NCBI GenBank assembly: GCA_034096865.1
Contig: JAWQFJ010001218.1
Coordinates: forward strand, 55,001 to 119,000
From: Theodoxus fluviatilis
Taxonomy: Eukaryota; Mollusca; Gastropoda; Cycloneritida; Neritidae
Direction of reading: 5' to 3'
DNA length: 64,000 nucleotides
Shown: piece by piece, positions 37,701 to 45,254 of the stretch
Layout of the letters: each line of letters opens with the position of its first letter
Position numbering within the stretch: the stretch's first letter is position 1
Made by a program: the position numbers and the translations under genes
Notes under the pieces: model-generated
The model's database searches: none
Told to the model about the DNA's origin: nothing
Seen by the model: only the letters and a program-made list of their open reading frames with translations

Positions 37701-40700
37701 CCGACCTCTTGGGAAAGGTAGCACTTGACAGAGCATTAAGAATTATGGGTGCCTCACATACTGTGTTTGATGTTTTGTGAAGGAGTTTATGTCGACACAA
37801 AGGCATTAACACTTGACTTGATGAATATGAGACACATTCTGGCAAAACCGAAATTAAATCAATTGTATATGATATTAAATGCACACACAGTTGAAAAGTT
37901 TATTAGATTTCCTTTAATTTCATATCTAGTTTGTTACAGTATCTTTGAAAATGAGTTATGACTCAAAGCAAAGGTTCGGAAAAACCACTTTCAAAAAGAA
38001 AAAAAGAACTATAAAGTTTGAACTTATTTAACACAATATAGCATATACAGTGCTGGCAATTAACACAGTGACCCGTAAACTTTTTTCTTTTAAAGATTTT
38101 TTTTTTTTTAGCGGAATTTTAAAAAATCCCAACACTTGTTGATATACATGAAAAATTGTTTTATCTATTGGAAATTGCCAAAAACACATTTCACCTTAGG
38201 TAGATCCCAACCACCTCTGTGCCTCTGCAACTTTCGCCTGGTTTTGCCAGAAAGGGTCACTTACATGTCCTGTTTTGAGAACACTGTGACAATGCCAAGG
38301 CATTTATGGAACATGGCTGTTTTTACTGGCAATGCCCTTTGCACTGAAGGGGTAAGATTCCTTGAACTTATGAGGGCTTGAATGTTAGTGCTGGATGACT
38401 GTTGGGTCTACCAAGTCCAGTAATCTGGAAATGCCTATAAAGGAAGAATGTCGCCATGACGATGCAGGAGGACTTTGGAGAGAATAGCAGGACCTGAGTG
38501 CCCTGAGCAGTACACACTGTATGGTCTAGGTTCCCTCAATGCCTGGCAGATGTGGCAGTGTTTGCATTGAAACCTGTTTCCCTCAATAGAACCCTGACCA
38601 CCCGTGGAGTGGGGGAGCAGCAAGGAACACCTGGCGGAAGACAAATGTAAGACTTGCTTCCCCCCTCCCCTGTGGTGCCAGCACCCTCCTCCTAGACTTC
38701 TCTGGCCTCTGGCCAGAGCAAGCCTCGTGCAGCTCCTGTGTGTGCAGAGTGAATGGAGTGCTGATTTAAGTTTTGTCTTGTCTGCTGCTGGTTGAACCTG
38801 TTTCAAACGCAGGTTCTTCCCAAGGTGTTGGGGGTGAGATGGGGATAATTTGTGGAATGACTAACATGTTTGAATGTCGTGTGGCAAAGTGCTTGTCGGC
38901 TTGATCTGTTTCTCTGAGCTCACCAACTTTGTTTGCACTAGATTTGAATATCGGGGAATGATGCTGGAAGGAGTTGCCATGTGGACATTGGACATGTGAA
39001 ATACTTATTCTTGTACCTGTATTTGTGGACTTGTGCACGTGATAGATTGCTGGAATGGATCTTTTTGTGTAATTGCTTGTTCAGAGATGTGGGCTCGGAA
39101 ACTAGCTTTTTGTACCAACTCAGAAACTAGCTTTGTTTTGTACTGACTCAGAAACTAGCTTTGTTTTGTACTGACTCAGAAACTAGCTTTGTTTGGTACT
39201 GACTCAGAAACTAACTTTGTTTTGTTCTGACTCAGAAACTAGCTCTGTTTTGTACTGACTCAGAAACTAGCTTTGTTTTGTACTGGCTTGGAAACTAGCT
39301 CTGTTTTGTACTGGCTGAGAAACTAGCTTTGTTTTGTACTGGCTCAGAAACTAGCTTTGTTTTGTACTGGCTCGGAAACTAGCTTTGTTTTGTACTGACT
39401 CAGAAACTAGCTTTGTTTTGTACTGACCCAGAAACTAGCTTTTTTTGTACTGACTCAGAAACTAGCTTTGTTTTGTACTGATTCAGAAACTAGCTTTGTT
39501 TTGTACTGACTCAGAAACTAGCTTTGTTTTGTACTGACTCAGAAACTAGCTTTGTTTTTAGCTTTGTTTTGTACTGACTCAGAAACTAGCTTTGTTTTGT
39601 ACTAGCTTGGAAAGTAGCTTTGTTTTGTACTGGCTCTGAAACTAGCTTTGTTTTGTACTGGCTCAGAAACTAGCTTTGTTTTGTACTGGCTTGGGAACCA
39701 GCTTTGTTTTGTACTGGCTCAGAAACTAGCTTTGTTTTGTACTGACTCAGAAACTAGCTTTGTTTTGTACTGACTCAGAAACTAGCTTTGTTTTGTACTG
39801 ATTCAGAAACTAGCTTTGTTTTGTACTGACTCAGAAACTAGCTTTGTTTTGTACTGACTCAGAAACTAGCTTTGTTTTTAGCTTTGTTTTGTACTGACTC
39901 AGAAACTAGCTTTGTTTTGTACTAGCTTGGAAAGTAGCTTTGTTTTGTACTGGCTCTGAAACTAGCTTTGTTTTGTACTGGCTCAGAAACTAGCTTTGTT
40001 TTGTACTGGCTTGGGAACCAGCTTTGTTTTGTACTGGTTCAGAAACTAGCTTTGTTTTGTACTGGCTCAGCAGCTTCCGAAGTGCAAGCAGTGCTCTCAC
40101 TCTTTAGCACAACATTTCTGGTCAATTTGAATGGAGTTTGTTAACTGTGCAGTAGGTTCTGCCAGCAAGATAAAATATGAGGTCTATTGGTCCCAGACAT
40201 CTGCCCCTTACCCTCACCCTCCACCCACCCACTGACCGTCAATGTTGAAAGTCCCCATCTGGAGCACTGATGTCATGGTTGGCTGGGTGGGCATCTCTAG
40301 ACCAAGGTCAGCCCACACTGACCACTGGTCATTGTGAAGTGGGCATTCTATGTTGTGTGCACACCGGAATGCCATGCCTGCACAGATCTGTCTGGGGTGA
40401 ATGCAATCACAGGGTCTACTCTGCAGGAGCAGTGAATCTCCTCTAAACTACCAGGATGCATTCATGAGGATTCCTCTGTCAGTGTCACCCTTGTGTGAAT
40501 TTGCAGTCATCACTGATGAATCACCTGCACCTGACTTTAATTTTGTATGAGCTCACTTGAATGGGATGTGGCCATACACAGCCTACTGAGGCTGATAGGT
40601 AAAGCTTCATTTATCCATCCATCCATCCATCCATCCATCCACCCCTTCATTCATTCATTCATTCATTCATTCATTCATTCATTCATTCATTCATTCATTC

Positions 40701-42070
40701 ATTCATTCAACGGGAATGTGGCCTTACACAGCCCACAAAGGCTGACAGGCAGGAAAGCTCCATTCATTCATTCATTCATTCATTCATTCATTCATTCATT
40801 CATTCATTCATTCAGTGTCCCCCTGTTGGAGTAAAAGTAGGCACACCGTGTGATTCACAAGAGGCAAATTTTTAATTGGGGAATGGTGACTTTCTTCCAC
40901 TAACCAGCTGTTAATTTTCGTGATCAATGGCCTTATGTAGCCTACAAAGGCTGATAGGCAGTAAAAACTCCATCCATCCATCCATCATTCATTTCTTCAT
41001 TCATTCATTAAATGAGATGCATTATGGCCAGGGCTTTGCATGGCAGCCACTTGAAGACAGTTGGCCAGCTGCTAGTCTGCAGATTGCTCCATCAAAAAGT
41101 TCATTCCAGCACGATTTTTTTCTCAAAAGCTGGGAAGTTGACAGATTTCTTATCGATAATCTGCAGATGCAGATGCCATCTTGGTCATCGTGACTCCTGA
41201 GACAGCTGAGATGGATCTGTGATTCGAGGCATTTTTTTTTGCAAACTGCTGGGGCTATTGCTTGCAGCTGTGATTGCTCCATATGGTGACCTGCATGCAT
41301 GCATGCATGCCTTGTTGAAGTCATTGTGTTACATAAGGAGGGTGTGAGGGCCAGATGGACATCAGGTTGTTGAAATGTACCTGTCCTAAATCCCTGCTGT
41401 TTACTCAGGAAAATTTCCCTGGGCTTGTGAAAATTTGGTGTGTATTGTATGTCAAGAAACTTGGATGCTGAAAGTCCCTAACTTGAGGCTGTTCTTTCCT
41501 CAGGACATGCAGGTTGGTGAGACCCCTGAAGAGATCCAAGGTAAGATTCTGATATGTGTTACAAACGCTGCATCTGTATTGAGAGTGTAGATGTTCGATT
41601 TGCGTTGTGTATCAGGGCTGTCGCCAACAAAGTTAAACCTGCCTCTTCTTCCTGTACCTTTTCGAAAAGGTCAGTAACTTACTAACTCTGGCTTGACTTT
41701 CTCACACTCAAATCTTGTGATTGCCCAGAGACTGTGCTTGATAAAATCCGTCCTTTGTTCCTTACATCCGCCTTTATTTATTTATTTATTGTTTTTTCTG
41801 TTGCCTGCCCCCAGCTACTGTGTAATCTTCAGTTTTCCTGCACTATTGTTTTCTGAACATGGTCTTCATGGACCCACTGTTTCCTATGCCTTGCCCTGAT
41901 GTTCCCCATTGCTTCCAGGCTTCGAGCTGGCGCCATTCTCAGGCGGGGACATGCCCTTATCACTGTACGACCTGAAGGATGAGGAACTCACCATCCCAGT
42001 GCAGGAGGATCCGACAGAGGAGGAGGCCGAGATGCAGCCCCCCTTCAGTCCCGGCTTGTTCCTGCAGTAG
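13472..42070 (+). CDS. HSF1: Heat shock factor, HSF1 type, lacking the DNA-binding domain exons
   Basis: HSF1 is the transcription factor that trimerises under proteotoxic stress and activates heat-shock genes. Exons 13472-13651, 23047-23136, 25341-25699, 27410-27469, 34773-34878, 36828-36863, 41504-41540 and 41919-42070 join in one frame (phases 0,0,2,2,0,0,1,stop) for about 339 residues; 38590-38646 could add 19. The product begins LVQFLMDTFSRN with KRKYPML, like the end of HR-B and the linker of HSF1; then GPIIHDVTDQL, a Pro/Ser-rich regulatory region with LVKKEKADE, an HR-C-like helix (ELTEHVESFDIRLEDL) and an acidic C-terminus. No exon for the DNA-binding domain or the start of HR-A/B is found between 9.6 and 13.4 kb or anywhere else. 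The gene is thus 5' incomplete here. Confidence 0.82.
13690..14520. repeat. 18-bp minisatellite in HSF1 intron
   Basis: Units of ggtccctgggccttcagt, often with a cttggcctccagtgacca variant forming a longer repeat. More of the same repeat lies at 18999-19040, on the far side of the insertions at 14650-18946. ORFs of FSGPWA type are repeat products. Confidence 0.92.
14526..14649 (+). mobile_element. SINE copy 4, left half
   Basis: Runs normally from the head to gtgattttcacgc and then stops at ttaa. The rest of the same SINE is found at 18947. See the piggyBac entries. Confidence 0.85.
14650..15299 (-). mobile_element. piggyBac-like element P1 (non-autonomous)
   Basis: Bounded by ttaa at 14650-14653 and 15296-15299. 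Inverted ends: ctcattgaagacggcac on the left and the complement of ctcaatgacgacgcacc on the right. A minus-strand ORF (15102-14908, 64 codons, MASRQEDEDVVEI...) is very acidic, as are N-termini of piggyBac transposases; no further transposase is present. TTAA targets are the mark of this superfamily. Confidence 0.75.
14908..15102 (-). pseudogene. Acidic N-terminal fragment of a piggyBac-type transposase
   Basis: 64 codons starting MASRQEDEDVVEIAMKE, with 22 or so Asp/Glu. It ends near the element's inverted end. Likely first exon of a lost transposase; it could also be an unrelated short ORF. Confidence 0.45.
15361..16245 (-). mobile_element. 5'-truncated LINE inserted in P2
   Basis: The minus-strand element ends in an (ATT)n tail at 15363-15381 and shares its 3' end with 6817-6990. 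The repeated catgg on both sides (15354, 16240) may be a target duplication. Confidence 0.8.
15568..16242 (-). pseudogene. C-terminal part of a non-LTR reverse transcriptase
   Basis: A 224-codon ORF. NLGVMFDDDLSMRIHVNKVC, LVLSRLDYGNSLLAG, LQKVQNTAARLIF, LHWLPVAQRIEYK and WNSLPFPVRHS are standard stretches of the thumb/C-terminal region in Jockey/CR1-like retrotransposons. The catalytic domain and endonuclease are absent because the element is 5' truncated, so it cannot work although the frame is open. Confidence 0.85.
16365..17657 (+). pseudogene. Broken piggyBac transposase of P2
   Basis: Pieces in + orientation: MSGEPQPGPSH at 16365, ITLEKFAEEVGIL and ASDSFELFLD near 16550-16640, then after an 830-bp insert QYVAEQTN at 17482 and VWKVTTAREIKVFF near 17575-17630. 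The last resembles the W-x-P-V-T-x-x-E-I-K-x-F block of piggyBac transposases. Stops and frame changes occur throughout and the catalytic Asp region is not seen. Confidence 0.55.
16651..17480. mobile_element. AGGTCA-rich element, copy A1
   Basis: Begins tgactcacatgcgaagcaaa and ends gcatgtgagtcgtat...ttcttgtt; gactcacatgc returns inverted near the end (catgtgagtc). By hand it contains 20 exact aggtca/tgacct hexamers, many as tcaaggtca or in tandem (aaggtcaaggtca). It splits the P2 transposase. No credible ORF. Superfamily not recognised. Confidence 0.8.
17662..18509. mobile_element. AGGTCA-rich element, copy A2
   Basis: Same start, end and order of blocks as A1, with scattered substitutions. 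Inserted in P2 181 bases after A1, same orientation. Confidence 0.8.
18947..18998 (+). mobile_element. SINE copy 4, right half
   Basis: tggccttacatagcttacaaaggctgatag and a short CATC-like tail, then the 18-bp minisatellite resumes. It completes the SINE cut at 14649. Confidence 0.85.
19268..19672. repeat. About nine diverged 40-47-bp tandem units
   Basis: Each unit has caacatcacactgagtgaca followed by tcatactctacaaaaacatt with length changes. ORFs on both strands follow the repeat. Bases 19673-20384 show no recognisable feature. Confidence 0.85.
20385..21470 (-). pseudogene. Tc1/mariner transposase, broken and split by a SINE
   Basis: Minus-strand pieces in family order: LWSRYSITGSTPDRPCSGRP (helix-turn-helix end and GRPR-like box), LPGVRRVSELTVCNHL, QARLQWVTRHHW, RRVWF, then FLANNVSILPWPSMSPDLNP and LWDELDRC, and after the SINE an IRSMP/VIVAQGGHT-like C-terminus. 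The SPDLNPIE box is the second-to-third catalytic acid region of Tc1-like enzymes. Several frame changes, and the segment holding the middle Asp is unclear. Dead copy. Confidence 0.82.
20541..20730 (+). mobile_element. SINE copy 5, inside the Tc1 pseudogene
   Basis: Flanked by gctctttcagta (20529-20540) and gctccttcagta (20731-20742), one mismatch, so it postdates the Tc1 copy but is not fresh. Confidence 0.85.
22356..22544 (+). mobile_element. SINE copy 6
   Basis: Perfect 13-bp target duplication tcttcatttcact at 22343-22355 and 22545-22557, with a (CATC)4 tail. One of the cleaner copies. The surrounding 21480-23046 shows nothing else I can support. Confidence 0.92.
23047..23136 (+). CDS. 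HSF1: HSF1 exon 2 visible (GPIIHDVTDQL)
   Basis: Acceptor ccacag, donor gtgagg, 30 codons. GPIIHDVTDQLQVP matches the GPIISDITEL stretch of vertebrate HSF1, next to the regulatory domain. Confidence 0.8.
23765..24196. repeat. 85-bp tandem repeat, about five copies
   Basis: Unit runs from gtgtgtaccggagctggcag through ttgctgctgggtaggtat to ggctgctttgtagtgc. Units differ at only a few sites. 85 is not a multiple of three, so each unit shifts frame and the ORFs are artefacts. Confidence 0.93.
24197..24320. repeat. Diverged repeat shared with 50055-50215
   Basis: tttgacctgcagtcgct ... gaagctgcgcagatc ... gagttgcatcc matches 50079-50140 with substitutions. Probably a SINE-type repeat; family not recognised. 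Confidence 0.55.
24348..24465. mobile_element. Foldback MITE, 41-bp arms
   Basis: actatgatatgctagcaggg... at 24348 returns as its complement ending at 24465, with two or three mismatches, around a 37-base centre. Confidence 0.75.
24786..25025 (+). pseudogene. LINE reverse-transcriptase C-terminal fragment
   Basis: Across two frames: RWTLQIHWPNALGNTD, then WRWIGRKLHKR and WNPKGKRKR. These match the LR-x-L-x-I-x-W, WRWIGH-x-LR and WNPQGKRKRGRP blocks at the end of many LINE polymerases. Stops interrupt it. Short and dead. Confidence 0.6.
25341..25699 (+). CDS. HSF1: HSF1 exon 3 visible (Pro/Ser-rich regulatory domain)
   Basis: Acceptor attgcag, donor gtaagt, phase 0 to 2. Many SP pairs, and LVKKEKADEQDD resembling the VRVKEEPPSP region where vertebrate HSF1 carries a phosphorylation-linked sumoylation site; the exact consensus is not present here. 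Codons are C-rich, unlike the AT-rich introns around it. Confidence 0.82.
25938..26289. mobile_element. MITE of the gttgtggtta family with an inserted or expanded (CA)n
   Basis: Ends gtagttgtggttatggta and tacctcaaccacaacta are inverted; 26103-26177 is a pure (AC)n tract. Middle shares ttcagtgaaagaga with the copy at 30561. Confidence 0.6.
26540..26740. repeat. Two copies of a 90-bp duplication
   Basis: tctgcctagatggg ... ggcctgccctcgca ... attgtaggcctagccccaccct ... gcctaggccaacactga occurs twice in a row. Confidence 0.8.
27075..27212 (+). mobile_element. Old SINE copy
   Basis: Recognisable by gacccaccatgtctccctacatgatt and gcgtagcctacaaaggctgat; other parts have decayed. Confidence 0.65.
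27284..27307. repeat. Poly-C run
   Basis: 24 or so C in a row within a pyrimidine-rich stretch; its length in the assembly is unreliable. Confidence 0.9.
27410..27469 (+). CDS. HSF1: HSF1 exon 4 visible (60 bp)
   Basis: Between acttcag and gtaagt; joins in phase 2 on both sides to give SSENSCSDLTFYSKPALSP. Identity rests on phase and position more than on similarity. Confidence 0.65.
27667..28517. mobile_element. AGGTCA-rich element, copy A3
   Basis: Closer to A1 than A2 is (for example it shares cttaataattatgtggggca with A1). Lies inside a gttac-type MITE in an HSF1 intron. Confidence 0.8.
28688..28705. repeat. Terminal fragment of the AGGTCA-rich element
   Basis: Only tgactcacatgcgaagca is present, 170 bases after A3; the rest is unrelated. 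Confidence 0.6.
28757..28882. repeat. 33-bp tandem repeat, four units
   Basis: Unit cacttgaagatatgggctcc plus cttgccagttccc, four copies with small changes. Confidence 0.9.
29870..30015. repeat. Two copies of a 63-bp duplication
   Basis: gttgcatctcatcatgatac followed by attggttgggaggctttgag and caccagcctcatgaggaagg is repeated head to tail. Confidence 0.9.
30561..30865. mobile_element. MITE of the gttacagtaa family
   Basis: Starts aaaaaaagttgttacagtaa and ends gttactgtaacccagctttg. Shares internal blocks with 25938-26289. The 148-codon ORF across it is not a gene. Confidence 0.6.
31538..31825. repeat. (CA)n microsatellite cluster
   Basis: Two long pure (CA)n tracts (31538-31582, 31713-31773) joined by degenerate cacaca/catgtaca sequence. 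Histidine/threonine and valine/cysteine ORFs on the two strands are products of it. Confidence 0.95.
32942..34054 (+). mobile_element. piggyBac-like element P3 (non-autonomous)
   Basis: Bounded by ttaa at 32942-32945 and 34051-34054. Inverted ends ccttcagagcgctgcc and the complement of cctttagagcgccgcc (two mismatches in 16). Just inside, ggcgcattaatgcgcc and a second ggcgcatcagtgcgcc form palindromes. A block of about 115 bases (33373-33490) is repeated at 33560-33710. It sits in the HSF1 intron before the HR-C exon. Confidence 0.78.
33224..33319 (+). pseudogene. Acidic N-terminal fragment of a piggyBac-type transposase in P3
   Basis: Starts MATDEEVEALVELFFDSDS and then runs out of frame; in the next frame EYEFEGFTDIDVMGDGG and later LDREERELDSDENGSADF continue the acidic pattern. 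The rest of the transposase is absent, as in P1. Confidence 0.5.
34773..34878 (+). CDS. HSF1: HSF1 exon 5 visible (HR-C helix)
   Basis: Acceptor gacag, donor gtgagt. ELTEHVESFDIRLEDLRDVM has the heptad pattern of HR-C (vertebrate ELSDHLDAMDSNLDNLQ). HR-C folds back on HR-A/B to keep the factor monomeric when unstressed. DPNYLLS then leads into the next exon's LF. Confidence 0.87.
35065..35235 (+). mobile_element. Old SINE copy
   Basis: gccaccgcatcaccctacac, ataagaggggaataaatagg and a decayed 3' hairpin mark it as a diverged member. Confidence 0.65.
35348..35545 (+). mobile_element. SINE copy, nearly consensus
   Basis: cccctgtgggtttggggtaa through aggctgataggctgtaaaac to a (CATC)4 tail. Lies only 110 bases after the older copy. 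Confidence 0.9.
36222..36299. repeat. 38-bp direct duplication
   Basis: gacttacacccaccccacac plus acgttttgaccatagcga occurs twice in tandem. Confidence 0.9.
36828..36863 (+). CDS. HSF1: HSF1 exon 6 visible (36-bp microexon)
   Basis: Twelve codons, LFNAETSEFSPN, between ttgcag and gtgagt. YLLS-LF continues the DLFSP-like motif that closes HR-C in vertebrates. Confidence 0.75.
37091..37114. repeat. Poly-G run
   Basis: More than twenty G in a row; length is likely uncertain. 37115-38589 shows no supported gene. Confidence 0.9.
38590..38646 (+). CDS. HSF1: Possible HSF1 exon (57 bp)
   Basis: Between aatag and gtaaga, exactly 19 codons, phase 0 to 0, so it could be skipped or used without changing frame. 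NPDHPWSGGAARNTW has no clear match. It could equally be chance splice-like sequence. Confidence 0.35.
39090..40074. repeat. 28-bp satellite with a higher-order duplication
   Basis: About 35 units of ctcagaaactagctttgttt plus tgtactga. A block with unusual units (a gtttttagctttg insertion, then cttggaaagtagc, then cttgggaaccagc) occurs twice, near 39478-39735 and 39794-40051, so about 316 bp was duplicated as a whole. Confidence 0.95.
40545..40985 (+). mobile_element. Three SINE 3' parts with (CATC)n and (ATTC)n tails
   Basis: cacagcctactgaggctgat at 40576, cacagcccacaaaggctgac at 40726 and a longer copy from 40815 to 40985. Each is followed by CATC or long ATTC runs (40649-40709, 40762-40813). 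Confidence 0.8.
41504..41540 (+). CDS. HSF1: HSF1 exon 7 visible (37 bp)
   Basis: Between ctcag and gtaaga; DMQVGETPEEIQ then a split Gly codon completed by the last exon. Start phase 0 fits the microexon at 36828. Confidence 0.7.
41919..42070 (+). CDS. HSF1: HSF1 last coding exon with stop
   Basis: Acceptor ttccag; encodes FELAPFSGGDMPLSLYDLKD and an acidic stretch, ending PFSPGLFLQ with tag at 42068-42070. FEL plus acidic and hydrophobic residues resemble the C-terminal activation domain (VLFELGEG) of vertebrate HSF1. Confidence 0.82.
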
Positions 42071-45015
42071 GCCTTCATGTCTGTGTGCAGCCAGTACGAC
42101 ACCCCAGCCCCCCACCCCTCCTTTTCCAACATCCAGCTGTTGTCTTGCCTCAAAGCTGCCTGGCTGTGCAGCTCTGGGGGAAAAACTCTGCACCCATCTC
42201 TCCATGTGCTTTGTGAAGGCCCCACGTGTTGTCCACCATCTGCTGTGTTGGATCCCCTGCTCTGGAGGGCAGGGCAGGGACTTGAGCAGAAATGGTGGAG
42301 AAAGCTGGCTGCCCAGTAAATGTGGGTTTTGTGTGTGTGTGTGTGTTTTTGGTTTAGTGGCCCCATGGGTTGTAGTGTAGGTGGACAGTTTGAATGTGAT
42401 TCTCTTTTCTCAGGAAACTGTTGGCGTGCGTCATGGTGAGAGAGGAGGGGGCTCTTTGAAGAATTGATTTATGGAATTATAAATGATGAAATATAGTTTC
42501 TTCAGAAAGCAGCCTCTTCTTGGCTACTCCAGTCTGATATTTGTGAGTTCAGTTATGATATACACACATACATTTACGGTATATCAATTATTTCTGCTAG
42601 ATGTTTAGAACACACACATATACATTAATGATATATCAAATATTTCTGCTAGATGTTTAGAATACTGCCCTCTATGTATGTAGATCAGTGCGCGACAAGC
42701 CTCCAAGCCCTTCTACCTATGTTTGCTTGATGCTGATTCATCTGGGACTGCCAAGACTCGACATGAGTTGTGCAAGTGGAGAAAGGAACAAGGGCTCTGA
42801 GGACCCAGCCAGGCCCCGGGAGCAGTGGAACTTTGCGGATTGGCTCCCACAACACTACTTGGCACACTCACACCGAGCAGCCACGCCAAAGAACAGTTTG
42901 TACCTGCGTCCCCCAGCTTGGCCCCAACAGAATCTCCAGAGACGCAGCATGCATGAAGGATCCCCTGAACAGTTGCGGTCCACTGTGCAAGCCGCGGGAC
43001 ACGGGGCTGAGCCTGTCATTTGGCCCCAACAGCCACGGAAGAAAAATCGCCATGAGCAAGGGAGTCCTTGATGCGCATCCATGGGGACCGAAATGGCACG
43101 TAGAATTGTGCAATGACTGAATGTATGGCAAGTGGTGGTGTCTGTGTGTCATTGCTTGGACTTGTGTTGTCTCATGCTTTATATCTGCATAGCTGTTGTC
43201 ACATTTGGACTTGAAATCACTCATCACTGTCATGCTTTGCTGAATTTTTACTGGTGGATTCCTGGTTGTGTGGGGATGAGGGTCTGGTGGTGCAAGAGAG
43301 ACGGACAACTGTTCATGTTCCATTGCATTACCATGGTGGTGGGCTGGCCTCCATCAATCCCTTATCATGAAGTCGGCACTCTAGAGGAGCAGTGTAGAGG
43401 CCTTGCAGTTTTTTTTACTTATTATTGCGTGTGTGAACACTGTCCCTCCTTTTGCGCCTTTGTTCATGTAGACAGTAGAAATAGCTGGAAGAGCACCATC
43501 CCATGCGTCTCCTAAAGGCATGTTTGCCTTGCTTTCGTGACGTGGATGAAAGTGGTTTAACAGTAATAAAATGTGAGCTTCCATCATCGGGCTGATTGCA
43601 TCCTTGGACCAGGAAAGGAACAGGTGACTTTGCCTGCTCTGTGCTCAACTTGCATTCTGTGGGGAGATGGTAGTTGCAGCACTTTTTGTCACATCTTTCC
43701 CCCGAGTGTCAAGTCCCGTCATCTTGTGTGGCGAGTAAATGTCTCGGCGAAGGATCAACTTTGTCAGGCCAGCTGCTTCCTATGCGGCTGGTGGGAGGAA
43801 AGATGTGCGTCCCTGTACTGCCATGCCCAATACAGAGCAGAGCTCCCCTAGTATGTCTCCATCCTAGTGGTAGCATCTTGAGTGGAATCCCTGGAAATGC
43901 CAGTTTCTTTGTTATCCACTTTAGTGGAGAGCGTGTTAGCTTGCTTTACCAGTCGGTGGGTTTTCCTTGGTAGTGAAGCTCTGTGTTGTTTTTCTTAGCT
44001 TTCACTCTCTGTGTGTACTTATTTCAAGAAGTGATGCTGAATATTCTGTTGGCGTTTTTGCATCTCTAAAGCAGTTGTTGGTGTTCCATGAACAACGTTT
44101 CACTGGGAAAGACTTGAATCCGGGCAGCATGCACCTTGTCGGTGGGCTCTGATATTATTGTCAAGATTTACGTCATAACAACCTTGGTACAGTTTGACAC
44201 TTGGATTAAAAAGAAAGTTTTAGATACAGATGCCTTTGCATGTTTTAACCCAAATAAATGGCAAGTTAACACCAATCTGTAGCATTTGAAATGAAAATGA
44301 GGCTCTATTGTAGACAGGCAATGCTGTTGATCAACCAATCGGATGCTTTCTTCTAAACTGTCATGGCACGTGTGACCCGTTTTTAAAGTCCTATCTACTA
44401 TCTAATCCCAGTTAAAAGCTTTTGCTTTGTTCTTCCTTTAGTAGTTCTGCCTTCATCCCTCTTCTCTGCATCACTCCAACAGACTGAGCTCTGTGCTGAC
44501 CAGTAGCCATGAAAATGATAAAAATGTTCCGAAGGTGGACAAGTGCAAATTGGCTGCTTTCAGATAATGATGCTGTCCATTGCTGAGTTTGCAAATAGCA
44601 GTCAACTGCTCACAACCATGCAGACACGGACTTGACAGCCCAGTGGCTTGCTGACTTAGAGACTGACCTGACTGACCTTACTGACTCACAGGGACAGAGC
44701 CAAAAACTGGTTAGTATGCCTTCTACATCTCTTCCTTCTGAAGGCTCTTGGGGAAAAGTCTTTCTACGTTCTATGTGCACGTCCCACCAGGGTTTGCTGG
44801 TTTTTAGGGAGTTGTGATGCTAGTGGGAGTGATAAAGTCAGGACTATGTTGATGCTTCTTGAAATGGTTTCCTTTGTTGGAGGAGGATGCATCTCCTCAG
44901 AAATGTCTCATGCTTACATCTCATTTTGGATGTTGTATTTCTGATGCTGTGGGAGTTTGTCCTCTGTCACAGGACGAGTCTACATTGGTTTGCTTTAAAA
45001 TGTTCAGTATTCTCC
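42071..45015 (+). other. HSF1: Probable HSF1 3' UTR and following sequence
   Basis: No gene is supported here. Candidate polyadenylation signals aataaa lie at 43565-43570 and 44253-44258 on the + strand, 1.5 and 2.2 kb after the stop. The open frames in 42688-43320 have no recognisable domain. The true transcript end cannot be told from sequence. Confidence 0.4.
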
Positions 45016-45016
45016 T

Positions 45017-45254
45017 GGGGCCGTATGCAAGAAAAAAGAATAGAGTAATTTATTCCGGAATAGAGGTATTCAAGAATAAAGTGCCAGTGATTTGTATGCA
45101 GGAAAACTGAATAGCTCTATTCTGGCCTTATTTCTACGAATAACCAGCCAGAATAGAGCTATTCAGTTTTCCTGCATACAAATCACTGGCACTTTATTCT
45201 TGAATACCTCTATTCCGGAATAAATTACTCTTCTTTTTTCTTGCATACGGCCCC
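45017..45254. mobile_element. Palindromic MITE with arms of about 105 bp
   Basis: ggggccgtatgcaagaaaaa at 45017 returns inverted ending at 45254, nearly without mismatch, around a 20-base centre (ttatttctacgaataacc). High arm identity suggests recent spread or gene-conversion between arms. Confidence 0.88.

Noticed and set aside
42688..43323. Overlapping ORFs of 116-151 codons on both strands after the HSF1 stop
   Set aside because: No recognisable domain, no splice context, and they lie in the probable 3' UTR.
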